Assembly: GCA_902463875.1 (NCBI GenBank)
Contig: CABQHR010000091.1
Coordinates: 1 to 7,143 of the forward strand
Source: an uncultured Collinsella sp.
GTDB taxonomy: Bacteria; Actinomycetota; Coriobacteriia; Coriobacteriales; Coriobacteriaceae
Direction of reading: 5' to 3'
Length of the DNA: 7,143 nt
Below the pieces are notes generated by a model, which was not told the DNA's origin, searched no databases, and was given only the letters and a program-made list of their open reading frames with translations. Position numbers and translations under genes: made by a program. This document shows, in pieces, positions 1-5,124 of the stretch. Each line of letters starts with the position of its first letter. Positions within the stretch are counted from its first letter, which is position 1.

Positions 1-788
1 CCCGTACCGCAGTGGCAGCCGTCATAGATCATGCCGGGCTTGGCGTCCTCGGGAATGGTGAACTTACCCTGCTCCCACAAAAGCAGCGTCCACAGGTGAT
101 CCTTGAGCTGGAAGAACGTCTTGCAGCCCGCCGCCTGATGGAACTCCATGCGCTCCTGCGCGGCCAGCAGCACATCGCGATACTCCAGCGGTTCCAAATG
201 GAACTCGTCACGCTTTTGGCCCGACGTGGGGCAGTAGCGCCCAAAGGCGAACACGTCGACCTCGAGGCTTGCCACCAGATCGATGAGCTGCGGCAACTCG
301 GCAGCATTCATGCTCGATACCGTGTTCATGACGGCAACCCAGATACCTGCGCGCTTAAGACAACCGATAGCACGCATGGTCTCGGCAAACGAGCCGGGTT
401 TACGGAAGTAATCGTGCGTCGCCTCGAGTCCATCAAGCGAGAGCTGGTATTTGCGACATCCCAACTCTTTCATGCGGGCACAGGCCTCGTCGGTCAGATG
501 GAACGGATTGCCCATCACGCACCACATGAAACCGCGCTCGTGCAAGAGCTCGGCCAATCGCCAAAAATCGGGATGAAGAATGGGGTCGCCACCTGTAACG
601 TAAAAGTACGGCTGACGACCGATGCGCTCGCAAAGCGCCTGGGCCTGATCGACGACCTGGACCATTTGCTCCCACGGCATGCGCTTAAAACCGGCGCAGG
701 CACCGTTGGCAAAGATATAGCAATGTTTGCAGCGCTGATCGCATTCATCCGTAATATGCCATTGGAAGGCAAACGCAGGCTTTTGCAT
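1..788 (-). CDS. Radical SAM peptide-modifying enzyme of the ACGX-type system, SPASM-like C-terminus (partial, 3' end off window)
   Basis: This is a radical SAM enzyme. The visible 262 residues start at ATG 788, which has a good ribosome site (AAGGGAG) about 7 bases upstream. The cluster motif CDQRCKHC (C16, C20, C23, spacing CX3CX2C) binds the [4Fe-4S] that cleaves S-adenosylmethionine. VTGGDP (64-69) is the glycine-rich SAM-binding loop, and QLSLDG (115-120) is the usual fourth barrel strand motif. The visible end, DGCHCGT with C258 and C260, looks like the start of a SPASM-type auxiliary cluster domain, which is typical of enzymes that modify ribosomal peptides. It is the last visible gene of an operon, 46 bases after the ferredoxin gene. 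The repeat peptide two genes upstream is the expected substrate; I recall this pairing as the 'ACGX system'. The radical SAM call is firm. The substrate and the chemistry (thioether, epimer or other) are inferred. The C-terminus lies outside the window. Confidence 0.9.
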   Translation of the reverse strand, partial: MQKPAFAFQWHITDECDQRCKHCYIFANGACAGFKRMPWEQMVQVVDQAQALCERIGRQPYFYVTGGDPILHPDFWRLAELLHERGFMWCVMGNPFHLTDEACARMKELGCRKYQLSLDGLEATHDYFRKPGSFAETMRAIGCLKRAGIWVAVMNTVSSMNAAELPQLIDLVASLEVDVFAFGRYCPTSGQKRDEFHLEPLEYRDVLLAAQERMEFHQAAGCKTFFQLKDHLWTLLLWEQGKFTIPEDAKPGMIYDGCHCGT

Positions 789-834
789 CGTGGGACTCCC
801 TTGGTCGATGTTGAAACTGATGACGGTATTTGGG

Positions 835-1455
835 CTACAGGCGCGCAACGGCACCGACGGGGCAATTCTCGACACAGGCACCGCAATGCAGGCAGTGCTC
901 GGGCTCTATGCGATATGAGTCTCCCGGCTCGATGCACTTCTGCGGGCAGTGCTCAAGGCAGGTGCCGCAACCGATACACGCATCGGCATCGATGCAGAAG
1001 CCCTTGGCGGGCACAGGTGCCATGCTCTCGTCCAAGGTAAAGACCGCGCGCTCGATGGGATGAACTCCCAGGTTAAAGTAGTCGAGCACTATGTTCTCAA
1101 CCTTAAAGATGATGTTGATCTCGCGCGTATCACCGGGATACACGTTGGCAAGATGCGGTTGCTCGGCATAAATGACATCGCGCCAGTGAACTTGCTCGGA
1201 CTCCGAGACGGGAGCGGCAACGCCGGACATGCGGATCATCTCGTTAAACCGCGTGTGAACGAGCGTTTGAACACGCCCATCGGCCATAAGCTGACGAGCC
1301 ATCTCCTTGCCACGTGCCGTGAGAAAGTAGATAGCACGGGGCTCGTAATGGACGGCGCTCACGCAGCGAATTTGCGGTGCGCCACTTTCGTCCACGGTTG
1401 CCAGAGAGAGCGTCCCGGCAAGCTGCATCTTTTTGAGGCAAGTCTGAGCATCCAT
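835..1455 (-). CDS. Pyridoxamine-phosphate-oxidase-like split barrel fused to a 2x[4Fe-4S] ferredoxin
   Basis: The product is a 206-residue, probably cytoplasmic redox protein. Residues 1 to about 140 resemble the FMN-binding split-barrel (PNPOx-like) family, including the TLSLATVDESGAPQIRCVSA strand-turn-strand and YFLTARGKEMARQL. Residues 154-206 are a bacterial ferredoxin with two cluster motifs: C160, C163, C166 with C170-Pro, and C188, C191, C194 with C198-Pro. Each motif can supply three ligands to one cluster and the fourth to the other. C154 and C174 are extra cysteines. The ATG at 1455 follows AGGAAGGGA. The gene sits 24 bases after the repeat-peptide gene and 46 bases before the radical SAM gene, so co-transcription is very likely. 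The family suggests flavin-to-iron-sulfur electron transfer. I infer that it feeds electrons to the radical SAM clusters or reduces the modified peptide. A general flavin reductase unrelated to the peptide is the alternative. Confidence 0.88.
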   Translation of the reverse strand: MDAQTCLKKMQLAGTLSLATVDESGAPQIRCVSAVHYEPRAIYFLTARGKEMARQLMADGRVQTLVHTRFNEMIRMSGVAAPVSESEQVHWRDVIYAEQPHLANVYPGDTREINIIFKVENIVLDYFNLGVHPIERAVFTLDESMAPVPAKGFCIDADACIGCGTCLEHCPQKCIEPGDSYRIEPEHCLHCGACVENCPVGAVARL

Positions 1456-1479
1456 TACGAGTCCCTTCCTAGCGATTGC

Positions 1480-1680
1480 TTACTGAGCGTCGGCAGCGCC
1501 GCAAGCGGTGCCGCAGGCAGGAGCAGCAGCCGGATCAGCGGAGCCACAGGCAGGAGCAGCAGCCGGATCGGCAGAACCGCAAGCGGGAGCGGCCTTGGGG
1601 TCGGCGGAGCCGCAAGCGGGCGCAGGATCGGCAGTACCGCAGGAGGCGAAAGCGGCGACGTTCTCAAGATTCTCGGACAT
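1480..1680 (-). CDS. ACGX-repeat precursor peptide (66 aa), likely radical SAM substrate
   Basis: A 66-residue peptide. The ATG at 1680 has AAAGGAA about 6 bases upstream; a longer in-frame start at 1770 lacks such a site. A short leader-like N-terminus (MSENLENVAAFA) precedes a low-complexity part made of Ala, Pro, Asp, Gly, Ser and Cys. Six cysteines stand at 14, 23, 34, 45, 56 and 60, all as CG followed by T, S or A, and five of the six as ACG. The three central units read CGSADPxAAPA with an exact 11-residue period. There is no signal peptide, membrane span or obvious fold. The peptide is first in the operon with the ferredoxin and radical SAM genes, the usual order for a precursor and its maturase. 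It matches what I recall as the 'ACGX-repeat peptide' family. Modification of each Cys is inferred. A metal-binding or thiol-buffer peptide is the main alternative. Confidence 0.85.
   Translation of the reverse strand: MSENLENVAAFASCGTADPAPACGSADPKAAPACGSADPAAAPACGSADPAAAPACGTACGAADAQ
1516..1614 (-). repeat. Three tandem 33-bp coding repeats inside the precursor peptide gene
   Basis: Three 33-bp units (1516-1548, 1549-1581, 1582-1614) encode the 11-residue CGSADPxAAPA blocks. The first two units differ at only 4 of 33 positions by eye; the third is more diverged and encodes Lys at the x position. A near-repeat of 9 residues lies upstream (residues 14-22). Recent in-frame duplication is likely, and copy number could change by slippage without breaking the frame. 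Confidence 0.85.
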
Positions 1681-1741
1681 GGCAATTCCTTTCGGTCGAG
1701 GATGGCCGGGCGAAGCCATCCAGTTTTTGACGCTCTTTGCG

Positions 1742-1770
1742 TCTATATGCATCATGCAAAAAGCGCGCAA
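1742..1770 (-). promoter_or_regulatory. Candidate sigma-70 promoter of the ACGX-type operon, with palindrome in the spacer
   Basis: Read on the minus strand, TTGCGC (1770-1765) and TATAGA (1747-1742) are separated by 17 bases, a good -35/-10 pair. The start of transcription would lie near 1735 and give a leader of about 55 bases before the peptide ATG. The spacer contains the 11-bp palindrome TGCAT-C-ATGCA (1748-1758), a possible repressor site. This is a match by eye only. Confidence 0.5.
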
Positions 1771-1802
1771 CGACCAAAAGAAGGCACCAATCTATTAGCC
1801 AG

Positions 1803-1816
1803 TTACCAAAAGGTAA
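1803..1816. promoter_or_regulatory. Palindrome TTACC-N4-GGTAA, candidate HxlR operator
   Basis: TTACC-AAAA-GGTAA is a perfect 5-bp inverted repeat. Two further bases on each side pair after a mismatch. It lies between the divergent operon promoter and the HxlR gene, about 28 bases upstream of the latter's -10 candidate. HxlR dimers bind short inverted repeats of this kind near their own genes. The link to this regulator is an inference from position. Confidence 0.4.
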
Positions 1817-1840
1817 GTAGTAGCCGCAAACGACAGCGGC

Positions 1841-1849
1841 TGCGATAAT
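1841..1849 (+). promoter_or_regulatory. Candidate extended -10 promoter of the HxlR gene
   Basis: TGC-GATAAT has the TGN extension that lets a promoter work with a poor -35, and no good -35 hexamer is visible 16-18 bases upstream. Transcription would begin near 1856, about 24 bases before the ATG, which leaves room for the GAGGAG ribosome site. Confidence 0.4.
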
Positions 1850-1879
1850 GAAAGCTGTCCACACGATTGAGGAGTCTCC

Positions 1880-2212
1880 ATGCTTACCAAAGAAGAACTG
1901 CCTCCCTGCCCTGTTGCCACGTGTTTTCAACTCTTTGGCAACAAGTGGAAGATCTATATCATCCAACAGCTCATAGACCATCCCATGGGCTTCAACGCGC
2001 TGCATCGCGCTATCCCCGGCATTAGCCAAAAGGTGCTTTCGTCCAACCTTAAGGAAATGGATACCGCGGGCCTCGTCACGCGCACCGTCATCCCCGAGAC
2101 ACCCATCCGCACCGAATACGCACTCAGCGAGCTGGGCCACAGCCTTATGCCCATCATCGATTCCCTTGTGGAATGGGGTACCGACTATCAGCAGCTCGTG
2201 CGAAACTCCTAA
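1880..2212 (+). CDS. HxlR-family winged-helix transcriptional regulator
   Basis: A 110-residue DNA-binding protein, a normal length for this family. The hallmark start CPVATCFQLFGNKWK (10-24) matches the HxlR pattern CP...G.KW, and C10 sits where several family members carry a redox- or electrophile-sensing cysteine; C15 is a second one. FNALHRAIPGISQKVLSSNLKEMDTAGLV (38-66) is the helix-turn-helix and start of the wing. YALSELGHSLMPIIDSL (80-96) is the usual dimerisation tail. The start at 1880 has GAGGAG 5 bases upstream. It is transcribed away from the ACGX-type operon, with a 199-bp shared control region. I infer that it regulates itself and perhaps that operon in response to thiol or redox stress. 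The macrodomain gene downstream is separated by a terminator-like hairpin, so they are probably not one operon. Confidence 0.93.
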   Translation: MLTKEELPPCPVATCFQLFGNKWKIYIIQQLIDHPMGFNALHRAIPGISQKVLSSNLKEMDTAGLVTRTVIPETPIRTEYALSELGHSLMPIIDSLVEWGTDYQQLVRNS

Positions 2213-2237
2213 CAGCGGCGGGCTTCTGCAAATTGAA

Positions 2238-2275
2238 CGCCGTGGGGCATATCGCTCCACGGCGCTTACCTTTTT
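2238..2275 (+). terminator. Terminator-like hairpin after the HxlR gene
   Basis: CGCCGTGG (2238-2245) pairs perfectly with CCACGGCG (2257-2264) around an 11-base loop that can close further through a GC/GC pair. A run of five T follows at 2271-2275, six bases after the stem. The offset makes it weaker than a textbook intrinsic terminator. Confidence 0.55.
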
Positions 2276-2280
2276 GTGCC

Positions 2281-2293
2281 TTCTTTTGAAGAA
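2281..2293. promoter_or_regulatory. Small palindrome TTCTT-TTG-AAGAA upstream of the macrodomain gene
   Basis: A perfect 5-bp inverted repeat with a 3-base centre, 61 bases before the macrodomain ATG. It overlaps TTGAAG (2286-2291), the only -35-like hexamer in the gap, but no convincing -10 follows at 16-18 bases. It may be an operator, or chance. Confidence 0.25.
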
Positions 2294-2353
2294 ACGAGTT
2301 AGGCCGCACACTACTGTCGAATGAAACCATCTCAATCGAACAGGAGGTCGGCC

Positions 2354-3139
2354 ATGAATCAGGCAGAGCGCCGTGTTTGGCTTATCAAGGCATTGCTCGA
2401 TGAGCGACCAGACGGGCGCAGCATTGCTGTACCTGCCGGAGCCAACGAACAACGCGATTTGCTCAGAGCCCTTATGAACGTACGCCCGCCCGAGGCGTTT
2501 GCGGCCGAGACGCTCGACATTCAAGACGCCTACTTGCAGCAGCGCCTTCTTGAGCGCGGCGGAGCGACCGATGCCGGCACGCTCCCCTACCGCGGTCGCG
2601 TTGCCATCTGGCGCGGCGACATTACACTGCTTAAGGCCGACGCCATCGTCAATGCCGCCAACAGCCAAATGCTCGGCTGCTTTGCGCCGGGACATCGCTG
2701 CATCGACAACGCCATCCACACCTACGCCGGCATGCAGCTACGTCTGGCGTGCGCCAATCTCATGGACGAGCAGGGGCACGAGGAACCAACGGCGCGTGTC
2801 AAGGTCACACCGGCGTTCAACCTGCCCAGCAGCTACGTTTTCCACACCGTCGGCCCCATCGTGCCCAGCCATAAGCCTGGCCCGCGCGAGGAATTGCTGC
2901 TACGCCGCTGCTACACCAGCTGCCTGGAAGAAGCGACGTGCCAAGGACTCGACACCCTCGCGTTCTGTTGCATCTCTACCGGCGTGTTTGGCTATCCCCA
3001 GGAAGCTGCCGCGCGTGTAGCCATCGATACCGTTCGTCATCATCTAGACCATAACGACCCCGACCTTAAGGTGATCTTCAATGTTTTTCTCGCGTCTGAC
3101 GAGGCAATCTACCGCAGCCTTCTCCAAACAAATCGATAA
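2354..3139 (+). CDS. Zinc-type macrodomain protein, ADP-ribosyl hydrolase
   Basis: A 261-residue macrodomain. The chosen ATG at 2354 has AGGAGGT 6 bases upstream; an in-frame ATG at 2321 has no ribosome site. Residues 1 to about 80 form the extra N-terminal part typical of this subgroup. The macro fold begins at VAIWRGDITLLKADAIVNAAN (83-103). NSQMLGCFAPGHRCIDNAIH (103-122) carries C109, H114 and C116, matching the Cys-His-Cys zinc site of the macrodomains found with SirTM sirtuins in Staphylococcus and Streptococcus. ISTGVFGYP (207-215) is the loop around the distal ribose and phosphates. Family members remove ADP-ribose from proteins modified by the partner sirtuin. The sirtuin gene begins 59 bp before this gene ends, so the two are surely co-expressed. 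The hydrolase role is a family inference; the target is unknown. Confidence 0.92.
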   Translation: MNQAERRVWLIKALLDERPDGRSIAVPAGANEQRDLLRALMNVRPPEAFAAETLDIQDAYLQQRLLERGGATDAGTLPYRGRVAIWRGDITLLKADAIVNAANSQMLGCFAPGHRCIDNAIHTYAGMQLRLACANLMDEQGHEEPTARVKVTPAFNLPSSYVFHTVGPIVPSHKPGPREELLLRRCYTSCLEEATCQGLDTLAFCCISTGVFGYPQEAAARVAIDTVRHHLDHNDPDLKVIFNVFLASDEAIYRSLLQTNR

Positions 3140-3965
3140 GCTCCAAGCTGCACTCGATGCATCTGATGCCGTGGTAATCGGCGCCGGCGCGGGTCTTTCC
3201 ACCGCGGCTGGCTACGCCTACGCGGGAGAGCGCTTCGAGAAACTCTTTGGCGACTTCGCCGCACGCTACGGCTTTACCGACATGTACTCCGGCGGTTTCT
3301 ACCCCTATGACTCCCTCGAGGAATACTGGGCATTTTGGAGCCGCTATATCATGTGCAACCGATATGACCCCATACCCAAGCCCATCTACGAACAGCTTTT
3401 GGGCCTGCTGCGCGACCGAGATTACTTTGTGCTGACCACAAACGTAGACCATTGCTTCCAACGCGCCGGTTTCGATAAACAGCGACTCTTTTACACGCAG
3501 GGCGATTATGGTCTATTCCAGTGCAGCAAGCCCTGCTGTCAGGAAACTTGGGACAACGAAGAGCTCGTACATTACATGGTCGCCGCCCAAGAAGACCTGC
3601 GCATTCCTTCTGCGCTAGTGCCCCGTTGCCCCCATTGCGGCTCCCCGCTCACGATGAACCTGCGCGCCGACGACACATTTGTGCAGGATAAGGGCTGGTA
3701 TGCCTCTGCCGACCGTTACCAGGATTTTCTGCGCCGCCACAACAACATGCGCGTTTTGTTCTTGGAACTCGGCGTAGGCGGCAACACGCCCGTCATCATC
3801 AAGTACCCGTTTTGGCAGATGACCGCCAAAAACGAGCGAGCAACGTACGCATGCGTCAATTTTGGCGAGGCAGTCGCTCCGGCAGAAATCGCCGATCGCA
3901 GCATTCTAATCAACGCCGACGCAGGGCGTGTGCTGGACGCACTTGCCGTCCAAGCCGTCAGATAG
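3081..3965 (+). CDS. Class M sirtuin (SirTM), likely protein ADP-ribosyltransferase
   Basis: A 294-residue Sir2-fold protein. GAGAGLSTAAG (34-44) is the NAD-binding loop. TTNVDHCFQ (119-127) replaces the usual TQNxD, and YTQGDYGLFQC (138-148) has Gln140 where deacylating sirtuins have the catalytic His; this His-to-Gln change is a known mark of SirTM. The zinc module is C148, C152 (with C153) and C183, C186. GVGGNTPVIIKYPFW (231-245) contains the second nucleotide loop. The ATG at 3081 lies inside the macrodomain gene and follows AAGGTGA by 6 bases; the next in-frame ATG (codon 68) would delete the NAD loop. SirTM enzymes characterised in pathogens ADP-ribosylate a lipoylated GcvH-like carrier. 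No such carrier or lipoate ligase gene is seen here, so the substrate is unknown. Deacetylase activity is unlikely given Gln140. Confidence 0.92.
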   Translation: MFFSRLTRQSTAAFSKQIDKLQAALDASDAVVIGAGAGLSTAAGYAYAGERFEKLFGDFAARYGFTDMYSGGFYPYDSLEEYWAFWSRYIMCNRYDPIPKPIYEQLLGLLRDRDYFVLTTNVDHCFQRAGFDKQRLFYTQGDYGLFQCSKPCCQETWDNEELVHYMVAAQEDLRIPSALVPRCPHCGSPLTMNLRADDTFVQDKGWYASADRYQDFLRRHNNMRVLFLELGVGGNTPVIIKYPFWQMTAKNERATYACVNFGEAVAPAEIADRSILINADAGRVLDALAVQAVR

Positions 3966-3990
3966 CAAAGACAATACTGTCTCATAAACA

Positions 3991-4045
3991 TGTACGTCAG
4001 CACCCAAAGTCGGCATTTTTTGACATCTTTGGATGCTGACGTACA
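3991..4045. repeat. Long inverted repeat 1 downstream of the sirtuin gene (19-bp arms, 17-base loop)
   Basis: Left arm TGTACGTCAGCACCCAAAG (3991-4009) pairs with the right arm at 4027-4045 (CTTTGGATGCTGACGTACA). Eighteen of 19 positions pair; C4003/A4033 is the only mismatch. The 17-base loop contains T6 (4016-4021). No T-run follows either arm closely, so a simple terminator is not clear. It starts 25 bases after the sirtuin stop and could act as a transcript-end hairpin or be a dispersed intergenic repeat. Confidence 0.8.
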
Positions 4046-4057
4046 GCTTTTACAACA

Positions 4058-4113
4058 TAGTCGTTGGGGACGTTCTTGAATGGCTAGTCGGTTAAGAACG
4101 TCCCCAACGACTA
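4058..4113. repeat. Long perfect inverted repeat 2 beside the dihydrouridine synthase gene (20-bp arms, 16-base loop)
   Basis: TAGTCGTTGGGGACGTTCTT (4058-4077) and AAGAACGTCCCCAACGACTA (4094-4113) are exact reverse complements around a 16-base loop. It begins 12 bases after inverted repeat 1 and ends 3 bases before the minus-strand gene's stop. With repeat 1 it fills the gap between two convergent genes. The GGGAC/GTCCC core is shared with the 31-bp palindrome at 5091. It resembles a REP-type element. A protective 3' hairpin for either transcript is also possible. Confidence 0.85.
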
Positions 4114-4116
4114 CAT

Positions 4117-5070
4117 TTAGCCGCAAAAGCGGGCTATGGGCGCGAGCGGCTGCTCACGAAAGACGCGCTCGACGGCGGCGCGGTATTCGTCTACCTTTTT
4201 GGTCTTGCGCACGATTTTGTGAACGTTAGCGGGATCGGCGAAGGCGCACTTGGCGTAGAACCACCACTCCTTCATGCGGAAGACCGCGTTGCCGCCAATC
4301 TCTTCTGCATACGCCGCAAACAGTGTGTCGTGGAAGCGCTGCAGCTCAGCTGCCGTAGCAGCAGGGCCGCCGGCAACCATGCGAGCCAGCGCGGGGTTCG
4401 CAAGCAGGCCGCGTCCCAACATTACGTGGCGCGTTCCGGGATAGGCCTCTACCAGCTCATCCATGTCCTCAAGATCAAAGATGTCGCCGTTGTAGGCCAC
4501 GGGAAACGGCGCCCGATCCAGTGTCTCGCCGTAAAACTCCTTGCGCGGCGAGCCCGTATAGCGGTCCTTTTGCACGCGCGGATGCACGATCAGCTCTGCC
4601 AGCGGCATGCGGCAATAGAGGTCAAGCACACGCTCGTATTCGTCGTCGCTTTCCAACCCCAGCCTGGTCTTGACCGACACCGGCAATGGCGAGCGCTCGC
4701 ACACGTCGCTCAAGAACACCTCGAGCTCATCCAAGTTGCGCAGAAAGCCCGAACCCTTCCCCTTGGCGACAACCGTGCCCGAGGGGCAGCCAAGGTTGAG
4801 ATTGACCTCGCGGTAACCCATGTCGGCGAGCACCTGCGCCGCCCACACAAACTCGTCCGCGTTCTTGGACATCAGCTGAGGCACCACGTTGAGCCCCTGG
4901 TTATTGGCGGGATCGACCTCTTTGAACGCCTTGCCGCCAAAGCGGTTGCCCACCCGTGGCGGAGGCAAAAACGGCGTGTAATAACAATCGAGCGCACCGA
5001 AGCACTCCGCATGCACGCGACGGAACACATGCCCGGTAATCCCCTCCATGGGAGCCAGCGATAGAATCAT
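4117..5070 (-). CDS. tRNA-dihydrouridine synthase family protein
   Basis: A 317-residue FMN-dependent TIM-barrel enzyme that reduces uridine to dihydrouridine in tRNA. The opening LSLAPMEGITGHVFRRV (3-19) is the family's flavin-binding first strand. NLNLGCPSGTVVAKGKGSG (90-108) holds the catalytic Cys95. VKTRLG (133-138), IVHPR (161-165), YNGDI (193-197) and MLGRGLLANP (217-226) are the other flavin and RNA contact motifs. Start choice: ATG 5070 has GAAAG 9 bases upstream. ATG 5076 would be only 3 bases from it and TTG 5079 closer still, so 5070 is preferred. The gene follows lysR on the same strand across a 54-bp gap filled largely by a 31-bp palindrome, so read-through is possible but not shown. 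The subtype (which tRNA position) cannot be told from sequence alone. Confidence 0.93.
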   Translation of the reverse strand: MILSLAPMEGITGHVFRRVHAECFGALDCYYTPFLPPPRVGNRFGGKAFKEVDPANNQGLNVVPQLMSKNADEFVWAAQVLADMGYREVNLNLGCPSGTVVAKGKGSGFLRNLDELEVFLSDVCERSPLPVSVKTRLGLESDDEYERVLDLYCRMPLAELIVHPRVQKDRYTGSPRKEFYGETLDRAPFPVAYNGDIFDLEDMDELVEAYPGTRHVMLGRGLLANPALARMVAGGPAATAAELQRFHDTLFAAYAEEIGGNAVFRMKEWWFYAKCAFADPANVHKIVRKTKKVDEYRAAVERVFREQPLAPIARFCG

Positions 5071-5090
5071 CAACATCAACTTTCAAATCT

Positions 5091-5121
5091 ATGTGACAAA
5101 GGGACAGTCCCTTTGTCACAT
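5091..5121. repeat. 31-bp perfect palindrome (REP-like) between the lysR and dihydrouridine synthase genes
   Basis: ATGTGACAAAGGGAC (5091-5105), a single central A (5106) and GTCCCTTTGTCACAT (5107-5121) form a perfect 15-bp inverted repeat. It starts 3 bases beyond the lysR stop and ends 20 bases before the dihydrouridine synthase ATG, so a transcript would fold a strong hairpin near that start. I recall near-identical palindromes scattered in Collinsella and related genomes. The GGGAC/GTCCC core recalls REP elements moved by REP-associated Y1 transposases. No T-run follows on the minus strand. Confidence 0.88.
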
Positions 5122-5124
5122 GCA

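Noticed and set aside
12..1040. Long open frame on the plus strand (342 codons)
   Set aside because: It is antisense to the radical SAM and ferredoxin-fusion genes, which have clear motifs and ribosome sites. It has no recognisable domain and a basic, low-quality C-terminus.
1516..1614. CRISPR-like direct repeats
   Set aside because: The units are contiguous with no unique spacers and are in-frame coding repeats.
949..1848. Plus-strand open frame with Ser/Gly-rich repeats
   Set aside because: The repeats are the antisense reading of the Cys-repeat peptide gene, and the frame opposes two better-supported genes.
1664..2719. Minus-strand open frame of 351 codons
   Set aside because: It runs antisense through the HxlR gene and half of the macrodomain gene. 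No motif or ribosome site supports it; GC-rich codon bias explains the lack of stops.
4058..4113. Intrinsic terminator for the dihydrouridine synthase gene
   Set aside because: The stem is strong, but on the minus strand it is followed by mixed sequence, not a T-run, so I list it as an inverted repeat rather than a terminator.
4219..5064. Plus-strand open frame of 281 codons
   Set aside because: It is antisense to the dihydrouridine synthase gene, whose catalytic motifs are complete.
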